Below are positions 1 through 6,504 of a DNA stretch of 12,153 nucleotides, piece by piece. The first letter of the stretch is position 1. Each line of letters opens with the position of its first letter. This stretch comes from an uncultured Clostridia bacterium (GTDB lineage Bacteria; Bacillota; Clostridia; Christensenellales; Aristaeellaceae): NCBI GenBank assembly GCA_934667105.1, contig CAKULG010000040.1, forward strand, positions 1 to 12,153, written 5' to 3'. A model generated the notes under the pieces. That model was given only the letters and a program-made list of their open reading frames with translations. It ran no database searches and was not told the origin of the DNA. The position numbers and the translations under genes are program-made.

Positions 1-364
1 GAGCCCTGCACGCCGCCTCAATCAACTTTGATTCTTACACCGGCTTTTGTAGTTTACACAGAATTGGGGATAGATCCTCTGGAGTTTCTGTCCGGATATG
101 CCGCGCGTTCATACGGCTTGTTTTGGGCGGGTACGCTTCTTTTTTCGGAGGGGCTTCAGTTTCGAGGCTGTTCACTTGAAGCAACCTGTAGCCGCTCTTC
201 TGCGCCTTTTCATAGCCACGCGGCAAGTCCAGCGGATACTTTTTTGCGTATTGCGGCACCAACTGGATTTCCCAATTGCTTTGCTTCAAGGACGAGTGCG
301 GCGGCGCACTGCTTCGGTTTTTCAGTGACTCGACCGTGCCGTCATATCGCCGCTTATTCTGTCT
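1..364 (-). pseudogene. IS481-like transposase relic
   Basis: On the minus strand a frame open from 364 to 35 begins with RYDGTVESLKNRS and continues through YAKKYPLDLPRGYEKA and PPKKEAY. I recognise this as the helix-turn-helix/linker part of IS481-type (rve integrase) transposases, which then continue with a KPYE..YPGQ segment leading to the DDE core. That continuation is present, but in another frame: KPYERAAYPD is read at 119-91, and GQKLQ plus PQFCVNYK in a third frame further on. The element therefore carries at least two frameshifts. It lacks the first N-terminal helices beyond 364 and has no catalytic core before the window edge. It cannot encode an active transposase as it stands. 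The family call rests on recalled motif similarity; other rve-type families are possible. Confidence 0.55.
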
Positions 365-463
365 TTAGATAACTCCTCTGGAGTGGTTGGTTTGCACTGC
401 TTTCTTACCACACGACCTCTCTCTAGGCTTTCCTTCGATACTTGCAGAAGAGGTAGCAACCTT

Positions 464-757
464 GAACGCTGGTATTCGATGGGCAAAGCAATCTATGTGT
501 TTGAGGTACAGTCCAAAGGTTGAATTGACAGCCTTATTCTGAATCTCAAGAAAGCACAGAGTAATGCAGCCGTACAAGCCGTTGTCGCTGTTGCCGATGA
601 AGAACAACTCGCAAAAATCATCAGCGAAAGCGCAGGCGTTATTGATGAAAAATCTCTCCGCGCATGGGATTCAGAAGACGTCTTAGCTGTCTATGATTCC
701 CTCGTAAGAGTTCACGAGTCAATTAACAGGCTTGCTTTAGTTCCAGAGAGTTCTTAA
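464..757 (+). pseudogene. Nuclease-like protein, 3' fragment with in-frame TGA
   Basis: One frame reads ERWYSMGKAIYVFEVQSKG, then TGA at 521-523, then IDSLILNLKKAQSNAAVQAV and on to RLALVPESS with a TAA stop at 755-757. The two sides fit together as one domain: homologous proteins as I remember them have a Ser between KG and IDSL, so a TCA-to-TGA change explains the stop. The strand-then-charged pattern VFEVQSK resembles the E-x-(Q/E)-x-K half of a PD-(D/E)XK nuclease core, with a helical C-terminal tail. The 5' part is absent or scrambled: upstream of about 464 the frame gives no family resemblance, and another stop lies at 326. It abuts the transposase relic, which faces the opposite way. 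TGA is a normal stop elsewhere in the window. The restriction-endonuclease assignment is tentative. Confidence 0.5.
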
Positions 758-862
758 ATCGAATTGACTCGAGGCGCTAAAACGAAGATTGCAATGGCAC
801 TTTATAAAATGCTCGCCCCTTCAAACTTATTTGTCGGTTTGAAGTTCATCTTGCATTTATTT

Positions 863-1036
863 TCATTGTGTTTTGACTTGCGTCTGTTCTCCTACTTCCA
901 GCGCAATTTTGTCCGTGTTTCCGTTGGAATTGCGCTCATTTTGCCGGTTATGTCCAAGTTGCCATGGCGCAGGAGACCGGCGGGAGCACCGGATCAATAT
1001 CCTCATCAGCAGGCTGTATTTTCTGGTTCGCCTCAT
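863..1036 (-). CDS. Small ORF, possible start of a truncated gene
   Basis: A 57-codon frame starts at ATG 1036, six nt after an excellent ribosome site (AAAGGAGG, complement of 1043-1050), directly behind the hydrolase that ends at 1055. The first 20 residues, MRRTRKYSLLMRILIRCSRR, look like a basic, membrane-directed N-terminus. From about residue 27 the composition changes to Asn/Gln-rich (HNRQNERNSNGN). The spacing and site suggest a real translation start in an operon, but the chimeric look suggests that the original gene was cut near 950-985 and the rest is read-through of unrelated DNA. I do not recognise either half. The remaining DNA from 758 to 862 shows no gene I can support. Confidence 0.25.
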   Translation of the reverse strand: MRRTRKYSLLMRILIRCSRRSPAPWQLGHNRQNERNSNGNTDKIALEVGEQTQVKTQ

Positions 1037-1054
1037 CGCCGACCTCCTTTGCCT

Positions 1055-1835
1055 TTAGGAATGCTCTCCGAACAGCCAGCCCATAATGCTTTCTTCATGG
1101 GCAAACGCCTGTCCGCCGGAATGCTGATCGCGGAAGCCACGCTCGGTGAAGAACTCCGCGGGCTTTACGTCCAGTACGATCAGTTTGTCAATCTCTTTTT
1201 GCGTCAACCCTTGCGCGGCGTACAACTCGTGCCGCGCGTTATAGGTCTGGATGAAGGATTCGGAGCCATAATAGCTGTCCTGCGCGCCGATGGCGAAGTA
1301 GACGGGCGTGCGCGCCTGCGCCAGCACGTTCAGATCGCCGTCCCACTGCGAACTGGTGGCGAGGTATGCCGTGAACAGCTCCGGCTTTGTGCCCATCACC
1401 AGCGAGCCGGTTTCGCCGCCGCCGGACATGCCGTGCAGGTAGACGCGGGACGCATCTATATTGTAGTTTTCGAGAAAGTACTCCGTCAGGGCAATGGCTT
1501 CGTTGGCGGAGGTCTGCCCCCAATCGTTCAGCTACGGCGAAAGCACGATCATTTTGTCGTTATAGTGAATGGCTTCAACGCCGAAATCCTCCACCATGTT
1601 TGCGCCGACGCCCTGAAAATACAGTCCTTCCCAGCCCGGCAGGGTCACGAAGAGCGCATAGGGCTCGCTGCCATCATAGCTTTCGGGGATGTAGCTGCTG
1701 AAATGGATGTCTCCGATTTCGTTGTGCAGCACGTTGTCGTTGATAAACCCGCGCTGGGTCTGTGTGCCCGGCGTGAGGGTATCCTCCGCTGCTGCTGCGC
1801 CGCACAGGCAGCACAGCAGCAGAATGCTGGAGGCG
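1055..1835 (-). pseudogene. Secreted alpha/beta hydrolase (esterase-like), amber stop, 5' truncated
   Basis: A continuous minus-strand frame encodes a PHB-depolymerase/prolyl-oligopeptidase-like alpha/beta hydrolase. Visible elements, in order, are a signal-peptide hydrophobic core and cleavage-type end (ILLLCCLCGAAAAED), the strand/loop YALFVTLPGWEG, the nucleophile elbow GMSGGG (GxSxG), a probable acid in FAIGAQDSYYGS, and a C-terminal HEESIMGWLF that can supply the His. The triad therefore looks complete. The frame is broken once by TAG at 1534-1532, inside MIVLSP-stop-LNDWGQ. Relatives as I recall them have Gln there, so a single CAG-to-TAG change explains it. The 5' end is also wrong: before the hydrophobic core the frame runs into the antisense of the plus-strand fragment at 1835-1937, so the n-region and natural start are missing. 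It would act outside the cell on an ester; the substrate is unknown. Confidence 0.75.
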
Positions 1836-1937
1836 GGCGAATACACCATGAAGCGCTTCGCGGCGCTGTACGGCATGCGCTACGCGGGCATGGCGACTAA
1901 TAAAGCGGAAGCCGAAAAGCTGAACAAGACGCTGTAA
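1835..1937 (+). pseudogene. C-terminal fragment of unidentified, possibly flavodoxin-like protein
   Basis: On the plus strand a short frame ends GEYTMKRFAALYGMRYAGM then ATNKAEAEKLNKTL and TAA at 1935-1937. The amphipathic, Lys/Glu-rich helix at the end resembles the C-terminus of flavodoxin or NAD(P)H-dependent oxidoreductase proteins, but this is a weak match. Reasons to think it is coding are that it stops immediately upstream of a strong ribosome site and the start of a recognisable aldo/keto reductase, as in an operon. All of its N-terminal part is missing: to the left of about 1835 the DNA is the minus-strand hydrolase. No function can be assigned. Confidence 0.4.
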
Positions 1938-1949
1938 GGAGGTATCATG

Positions 1950-1975
1950 ATGGAATATGTAACCCTGAACAACGT
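1950..1975 (+). pseudogene. Aldo/keto reductase, first ~9 codons only
   Basis: AAGGAGGT at 1936-1943 lies six nt before ATG 1950, and the codons give MEYVTLNN. This is the characteristic opening of many aldo/keto reductases (MEYVTLNNGVKMP...), which reduce carbonyls with NADPH. The second of two adjacent ATGs (1950, not 1947) is preferred because its spacing to the ribosome site is normal. Family resemblance stops after Asn-Asn, near 1973-1976. From there on the sequence makes sense only as the minus-strand hydrolase. The other ~270 codons expected for this family are absent. The identification rests on nine residues plus context. Confidence 0.5.
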
Positions 1976-2632
1976 CCTCCCGCACGTGGCGCATGAACCT
2001 TTCCAGCGTTACCATAAAGGCGTAATCAATGGCGACGTCCCTGTCGTTCAGCGCCTGCATGCGCGCCTTTTCAGCGTCGTTCCAGGGCACCTCTCCGGGC
2101 GAAACGGCGACAATGTGCCTTGGCGCGGGTAACGGCTCCGGCTGCGCGTTATTGTGCGCCGCAATGCCCAGTGCCAGCGCGCCGCCGGAGGAAAAGCCGC
2201 AGGTGCTGACGTTTCCGCCGCCGTACACCGCGATTATCCTGCGATAGCATGCATAGGCCATCTCATAGGTTTCGGTGATGCAATGCTCCGTACAGAGGGG
2301 ATAAAAAGGGAACCACACATCGCAGCCGCTATCCCGCATCAGCTTGCGCATCACAGGCAGATCGCCCCTCTCCGGGCCAATGACCATGCCGCCGCCGAAA
2401 AAAAGAGGATCGCACGCTTGGAAGGCATGGGATTTTCTCTTACGATCAGGCACGGAAAGCCGTTTACCGTAAGCATTTCATAATGTGCTTTACGGTCGGT
2501 GGGCGTAAACACACCGCGATGACGGCTCTGCTTTTCAATCACCTTTCGAATTTCCTCCTCCGGCAGGGTGAACGCCTTTTTCGCGCCGGAGAGGCGATAG
2601 GCCGCGCGCAGCAGGGATGCGAAAACGCTCAT
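1975..2632 (-). pseudogene. Alpha/beta hydrolase fold-3 protein, frameshifted and 3' truncated
   Basis: Starts at ATG 2632 after a G-rich ribosome site (GGGGGG), 15 nt downstream of the methyltransferase stop. The N-terminal frame reads MSVFASLLRAAYRL through NPMPSKRAILFF. The frame then changes at a run of seven A (2398-2404; T on the coding strand) and resumes as FGGGMVIGPERGDLP, the oxyanion-hole HGGG-like motif of the hormone-sensitive-lipase class. Adding one T restores a single frame. The nucleophile elbow GFSSGGALALG (GxSxG) and VSPGEVPWND follow. Resemblance ends at LERFMRHVRE near 1975, where the aldo/keto reductase start on the other strand meets it, so the catalytic Asp and His region is missing. 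It is inactive as found. It was probably an intracellular carboxylesterase cotranscribed with the methyltransferase. Confidence 0.7.
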
Positions 2633-2647
2633 GGTAAACCCCCCTTT

Positions 2648-3253
2648 TTATTTTCGGCATGTAACGCAGAGCCAGCCCTTAGGATTTTTGTGAATCTGTA
2701 CATCATGAAAACCGGCCTGCTCCAAGGCTTCACGCAGTTCATGGTCCATATAGACGGTCATTCCAGCAATGATTTTCGTCCATTTTTCCGCTTTTCCATT
2801 GCCGCCGCATTCATTGCAAATCAGGAATCGTCCGCCCGGCTTCAGCACCCTGAAAACCTCGCGAAAGCAATGCGGCAGACCGGGCCAGAAATAGATGGTT
2901 TCAAACGCCGTGACCCAATCGAACGTCGCCCCGGCAAAGGGCAGTTTCGCTACGCTGGCCTGAAGCACCTGGCAGCGCCCCGCCGCAATGGCTTTGCGAT
3001 TGATTTTCCGAGATTTTTCTACGCTGACTGCGGCATAATCAATTCCCTTCACAACGCCAAGCGGACATCTTTGCAGAAGATTTCGGAGGTTTGCTCCGCC
3101 GCCGCAGCCGCAATCCAGCACGGTTGCGTTGGGCGCGGCGTGAAAAAAACGCAGGCCCCATCTGGCAAGGGCACGATGCCCCAAATTCATCATGAAAACC
3201 ATGACCTTTCCGCCCAGGCCTGTCGGCTTGCGGGTGTTTTCAAAAAACGACAT
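2648..3253 (-). CDS. Class I SAM-dependent methyltransferase
   Basis: A complete 201-aa Rossmann-fold methyltransferase of the Methyltransf_11/25 type. S-adenosylmethionine-binding motif I is VLDCGCGGG (residues 45-53). The acidic end of the second strand is GIDYAAVSVEKS (70-81), motif III is in ASVAKLPFAGATFDWVTAFE (99-118), and the post-motif strand is VFRVLKPGGRFLICNE (133-148). It starts at ATG 3253 after GGAGGG with about seven nt spacing. It is the first gene behind the promoter at 3369-3397 and is followed by a hydrolase 15 nt downstream. Length and motifs are normal and no damage is seen. The substrate cannot be told from sequence; small-molecule methylation is usual for proteins of this size. 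Confidence 0.88.
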   Translation of the reverse strand: MSFFENTRKPTGLGGKVMVFMMNLGHRALARWGLRFFHAAPNATVLDCGCGGGANLRNLLQRCPLGVVKGIDYAAVSVEKSRKINRKAIAAGRCQVLQASVAKLPFAGATFDWVTAFETIYFWPGLPHCFREVFRVLKPGGRFLICNECGGNGKAEKWTKIIAGMTVYMDHELREALEQAGFHDVQIHKNPKGWLCVTCRK

Positions 3254-3368
3254 GCTTCTTCCCTCCGTTTAGGCTCGTGGGCGCGCCGCCTGCCGCCTGT
3301 GGAACACGCCATGCGCGGCGAACCCACGCGGTTTTAAAGCTCGAAGTTAGTTTCCTTTAACCGCGTAT

Positions 3369-3397
3369 ATTATAGCGTTTATCCGCCGCTTTGTCTA
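3369..3397 (-). promoter_or_regulatory. Sigma-A-type promoter for methyltransferase/hydrolase unit
   Basis: On the minus strand TAGACA (3397-3392; five of six to TTGACA) and a perfect TATAAT (3374-3369) are separated by exactly 17 nt. Transcription would start near 3362, leaving a leader of about 108 nt before the methyltransferase. The leader holds CGTGGG/CCCACG inverted arms (3276-3281 and 3323-3328) enclosing further G+C-rich pairing, so it may fold. No known riboswitch was recognised. Confidence 0.7.
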
Positions 3398-3466
3398 TCG
3401 GTTTTTCCAACTTAAACAAAAACCCGGCGCGTCGCTACCGGTTCGTGAGCACGAGGGGGTGGGCGG

Positions 3467-3636
3467 ATCAGCGCAAACGGCTGCGGAAAAACCACGCCGG
3501 GCAAGCTGGTGGCGGGGCTATACGCGCTCTCCAGCGGCGAAAAACAGCGCGTTTCCATTGCGCGCTATACTCAATGGCGCGCTCGTCATGATCCTGGACG
3601 GTGGCGGTCAGCGCGCTGGACGTGGAAAACGAGCAG
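3467..3636 (+). pseudogene. ABC transporter ATPase relic, internally deleted
   Basis: Reading from 3467 gives ISANGCGKTTPGKLVAGLYA, a Walker A motif with the helix after it. LSSGEKQRVSIAR, the ABC signature, follows at once in the same frame. In functional ATPases about 80-100 residues (Q-loop and helical subdomain) separate the two, so that block is deleted. The join lies at ...LSSGE, where the turn usually found after the first subdomain (SSGE) resembles the signature itself. After the signature the frame shifts to give AILNGALVMILD (Walker B) and shifts again to give SALDVENEQ, the D-loop region. Upstream stops, such as one at 3446, show that no N-terminus is present. It is a clear relic of an importer- or exporter-type ATPase; the substrate is unknown. 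Confidence 0.75.
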
Positions 3637-3795
3637 GGGGGCTGTCCACGCTGTTCTCTCTTAAAGCAAGCAGCCTATTTTATGCGCTATTCCCCGCAAG
3701 GGACGTTCTCCACGTTTCCTCCGCGCTTACCAGCGGAAAAACGCGGAAATTTCTTGCGGAGCTTTCTTTGGGCCTAGAGCTTTCCTGGAAAGGGC

Positions 3796-3889
3796 GCGGG
3801 GGAACCCTTCTGGATGAGCCGCCCGTACTCCGCGCCTTCGCTTTCGCGAAGCAGCGCAGGGCGAATGCTCCTCTAGATGGTTCCCCCGC
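3796..3889. repeat. Nested inverted-repeat element
   Basis: A perfect 11-bp inverted repeat, GCGGGGGAACC (3796-3806) and GGTTCCCCCGC (3879-3889), encloses 72 nt. Inside it is a second hairpin, CTTCGC-TTTC-GCGAAG (3836-3851). There is no T-run after either arm, so it is not a typical terminator, although it lies between the ABC relic and the 3' end of the malic enzyme gene. It could be a dispersed palindromic repeat of the genome or a structured RNA. The rest of 3637-3912 contains no gene I can support. Confidence 0.6.
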
Positions 3890-3912
3890 ATTATCCTTAT
3901 GCTTTTTTCTTT

Positions 3913-5085
3913 TTACAGCCGGGCCACGCCGCTTTCCCGGGCAGCCTGGGCCACCGCAGCGGCCACGGTCTTGCCCACGCGCTTATCAAAGGCCTTGGGC
4001 ATGATATACTCGGGAGAAAGCTCCTCGTCGCTCACCAGGGAGGCGATGGCCTGAGAAGCGGCCATCTTCATGGCGTCGTTAATATCCCGGGCCCGCACAT
4101 CCAGCGCGCCGCGGAAGATGCCGGGGAAGGCCAGCACGTTGTTGATCTGGTTGGGATAATCGCTGCGGCCCGTGCCCACCACGGCGGCGCCCGCTTCCTT
4201 CGCAAGATCGGGGAAGATTTCGGGAACAGGGTTGGCCATGGGGAACACGCACGCGCCGGGAGCCATGGAGGCCACCATTTCCTTGGAAACGATGCCGGGG
4301 GCGGAAACGCCGATGAACACATCCGCGCCCTTCATGGCGTCGGCCAGGGCGCCCCGCAGATGCTCGCGGTTGGTCACCTTGCTGATTTCCTCATGAGCGG
4401 CGTTCAGGCCCTCCATGCCCTCGCAGATGATGCCGAAGCGATCCACCATGGTCAGATGCTTCACGCCCAGCTTCATGATATGCTTGCCGATAGAAATGCC
4501 GGCCGCGCCCGCGCCGTTGATAACCACCTTCACCTCGTCCAGCTTCTTGCCCACAACGCGCAGGGCGTTGAGCATCGCTGCGGCCACCACGATGGCGGTG
4601 CCGTGCTGGTCGTCATGGAACACGGGAATATCGCACAGTTCCTTCAGCCGGCGCTCCACTTCGAAGCAGCGGGGGGCGCTGATATCCTCCAGGTTGATGC
4701 CGCCGAAGCTGCCGGAAATGAGATAGATGGTGCGAACCAGCTCGTCCACATCCTTGCTGCGCACGCAGATGGGGAACGCATCCACATCGGCAAATTCCTT
4801 GAACAGGCAGCACTTGCCCTCCATCACAGGCATACCGGCCTCGGGGCCGATATCGCCCAGGCCCAGTACGGCGGTGCCGTCGGTGATAACGGCCACCATG
4901 TTGCTGCGGCGGGTCAGCTCCCAAGATTTTTCGTAGTTATCCTTAATCACCAGGCAGGGCTCGGCCACGCCGGGGGTATAAGCCAGGGACAGTTCCTGGG
5001 CGTTGGTCACGGGGGTGCGGGAAACGACCTCGATCTTGCCGTGCCACTCGTAATGCTTTTTCAGGGCTTCCGCTTTAATATCCAT
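3913..5085 (-). CDS. NAD-dependent malic enzyme (short form)
   Basis: A complete 390-aa short-form malic enzyme: oxidative decarboxylation of L-malate to pyruvate, CO2 and reduced nicotinamide cofactor, in the cytoplasm. Seen in order are the catalytic Tyr in LAYTPGVAEPC (Y36), the catalytic Lys in GKCCLFKEFADVDAFPI (K91), metal ligands in NLEDI (E133/D134) and FHDDQHGTA (D158/D159), the dinucleotide fold GAGAAGISIG (191-200), and Asp in TMVDRFG (D215). The Asp at the end of that strand favours NAD over NADP. Later come VFIGVSAPG and FPMANPVPEIFP. It starts at ATG 5085, preceded by AGAGGTG eight nt away, and stops with TAA. It is second in an operon, 70 nt after the malate/lactate dehydrogenase family gene. 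No defect is visible. Confidence 0.93.
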   Translation of the reverse strand: MDIKAEALKKHYEWHGKIEVVSRTPVTNAQELSLAYTPGVAEPCLVIKDNYEKSWELTRRSNMVAVITDGTAVLGLGDIGPEAGMPVMEGKCCLFKEFADVDAFPICVRSKDVDELVRTIYLISGSFGGINLEDISAPRCFEVERRLKELCDIPVFHDDQHGTAIVVAAAMLNALRVVGKKLDEVKVVINGAGAAGISIGKHIMKLGVKHLTMVDRFGIICEGMEGLNAAHEEISKVTNREHLRGALADAMKGADVFIGVSAPGIVSKEMVASMAPGACVFPMANPVPEIFPDLAKEAGAAVVGTGRSDYPNQINNVLAFPGIFRGALDVRARDINDAMKMAASQAIASLVSDEELSPEYIMPKAFDKRVGKTVAAAVAQAARESGVARL

Positions 5086-5122
5086 GATGATTCACCTCTG
5101 CGTCGTATTTTTAAGGGGCCGC

Positions 5123-5139
5123 CCGGGCGCGGGGCCCGG
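5123..5139. other. G+C-rich hairpin in operon spacer
   Basis: CCGGGC (5123-5128) and GCCCGG (5134-5139) pair around a five-nt loop within the 70-nt gap between the two malate genes. There is no T-run after it in the transcribed direction, so it is unlikely to terminate. It could stabilise or process the message between the genes. A chance palindrome in a G+C-rich spacer is equally possible. Confidence 0.3.
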
Positions 5140-5155
5140 CGGCGCGATTTATGGA

Positions 5156-6280
5156 TTACTTATAGCTGCTCTCCAGGCCGGTGGTTTCCACCTTGCCCAG
5201 GTATTTTTCCGCGTCCATGCCCAGATACTTGGCCATGTCGATCATTTCGGCTACGGTGTTGATGTTCACGTCGATGCCGTTCTTCATGCGGTCGGCATAG
5301 GCCTCCACTTCTTTTTCGCCGTGGGTATAGATGCGGGCGGCGCCGTCCGCCTTGGGGGCGTTGCGCAGCTCACGCAGATAATCGGAGAAATGCGCCTTAA
5401 TTTCCTCGGCGTTGCCGAACACGTTGGGATCCACCGCCATAAAGCCGTGGCAGGTGCCGCTCTTGCCGCCCACGTTCACATGGCTGGAGGGCGTGCCCTG
5501 AGAGAACACGGAGCAGAAGATTTCGCACAGCATGCCGTAGCCGTAGCCCTTATGGCTGCCCAGCTGCTCGGTGTTGCCGCCCAGGGGCATGATGCCGCCG
5601 CCGTTCTTGGCCACGATGTTCTTCAGCACGTCCTTAGCGTCCGTGGAGGGATGGCCGTCCTTATCCAGCGCCCAGCCCTCGGGCAGGGGCTTGCCCATCT
5701 TGTTGTACACCTCCAGCTTGCCGCGGGTGACGACGGTGGTGGAAGCGTCGAAGAAGAAGGGATAGGGCTCCGCCGGAAGCGCCACGGCGATGGGGTTGGA
5801 GCCGATCATCGCCATGCGGGCGAAGGTGGGCACCATGATGGCCTCGCTGTTGGTCATGGCCATACCCATCAGGCCCTGATCGCACGCCATCTTGGCGTAA
5901 TAGCCCGCGATGCCGAAGTGATTGGAATTGCGAACGGAAACGATGGCCATACCCGTTTTCTTGGCCTTTTCGATGGCCAGGCTCATGGCCTTGTGGCTCA
6001 CCAGCTGGCCCATGGAATCATGGGCGTCGATGACGGCGGAAACGGGGGTTTCATGCACGATTTCGGGCACTGCGTCCACCTTAATCAGGCCCTTTTCAAT
6101 GCCCTTGTGATAGCGAACCAGGCGCTGCATGCCGTGGCTTTCGATGCCGTAGAGGTCGGAGAGCAGCAGCACGTCCGTGATGATGCGGGCCTCGCTCTGA
6201 TTGAAGCCGAATTTCATGAAAGCGTCCATGCAGAAGGTATTGAGCTGATCGTAGGTATACCGAATTGATTTACTGGCCAT
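5156..6280 (-). CDS. Malate/L-lactate dehydrogenase family oxidoreductase (Ldh2)
   Basis: A complete 374-aa member of the Ldh_2 family, NAD(P)-dependent 2-hydroxyacid dehydrogenases with their own fold, unrelated to classical LDH/MDH. It begins with a helical N-terminus, then SDLYGIESHGMQRL (41-54) carrying the family's conserved His (H49), then SVRNSNHFGIAGYYA (115-129), the Gly-rich core with NSEAIMVPTF and GSNPIAVALPA, and QLGSHKGYGYG near the C-terminal third. It starts at ATG 6280 after AGGAGG with about eight nt spacing, behind its own promoter. The family also includes ureidoglycolate, sulfolactate and 2,3-diketogulonate enzymes, so malate as substrate is inferred mainly from the malic enzyme 70 nt downstream. 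No defects are seen. Confidence 0.9.
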   Translation of the reverse strand: MASKSIRYTYDQLNTFCMDAFMKFGFNQSEARIITDVLLLSDLYGIESHGMQRLVRYHKGIEKGLIKVDAVPEIVHETPVSAVIDAHDSMGQLVSHKAMSLAIEKAKKTGMAIVSVRNSNHFGIAGYYAKMACDQGLMGMAMTNSEAIMVPTFARMAMIGSNPIAVALPAEPYPFFFDASTTVVTRGKLEVYNKMGKPLPEGWALDKDGHPSTDAKDVLKNIVAKNGGGIMPLGGNTEQLGSHKGYGYGMLCEIFCSVFSQGTPSSHVNVGGKSGTCHGFMAVDPNVFGNAEEIKAHFSDYLRELRNAPKADGAARIYTHGEKEVEAYADRMKNGIDVNINTVAEMIDMAKYLGMDAEKYLGKVETTGLESSYK

Positions 6281-6322
6281 AGAAGCGTCCTCCTACAACA
6301 AAAAATTTCCGCAGATGGTATC

Positions 6323-6351
6323 ATTATAACGCAGATATGTAAAACAATCAA
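6323..6351 (-). promoter_or_regulatory. Sigma-A-type promoter for the malate operon
   Basis: The minus strand carries TTGATT (6351-6346) and a perfect TATAAT (6328-6323), 17 nt apart, with a start expected near 6316 and a leader of about 35 nt. It lies between the AraC-type regulator gene, which ends at 6505, and the dehydrogenase. No clear operator repeat was found around it, so control by that regulator is unproven. Confidence 0.7.
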
Positions 6352-6504
6352 TTTCCCGCGCATTTTTTCGTTTCTGATTTATTCTCTGTTTTTTTGGGAA
6401 ATTTTATCATGAAAAAAAAGTTTCCGTCTGTTTCCGCCCGGAAAATGGATAAATTGGTGGCCGGATTTTTCTTTTCTCAGACGTTTCTTTTATTTCTTCC
6501 CCGC

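Noticed and set aside
1532..1534. TAG read as glutamine (alternative genetic code)
   Set aside because: Intact genes here (malic enzyme, Ldh2, regulator, methyltransferase) contain no internal in-frame TAG, which would be expected if it were a sense codon.
764..1900. Long plus-strand open frame of 378 codons
   Set aside because: It is antisense to the hydrolase, whose minus-strand frame has a signal core, GxSxG and triad candidates; the plus frame has no family pattern and runs across a gene-fragment boundary.
3877..5262. Plus-strand open frame of 461 codons over the malic enzyme
   Set aside because: His/Gly/Ala-rich composition is typical of the antisense of a G+C-rich gene; the minus strand carries all malic enzyme motifs.
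5084..6268. Plus-strand open frame of 394 codons over the Ldh2 gene
   Set aside because: Shadow of the opposite strand; His-rich, no start signal, no family resemblance.
6395..6504. Possible terminator after the regulator gene
   Set aside because: A/T runs are present, but no stable stem sits directly before a T-run in the transcribed direction; too weak to call.
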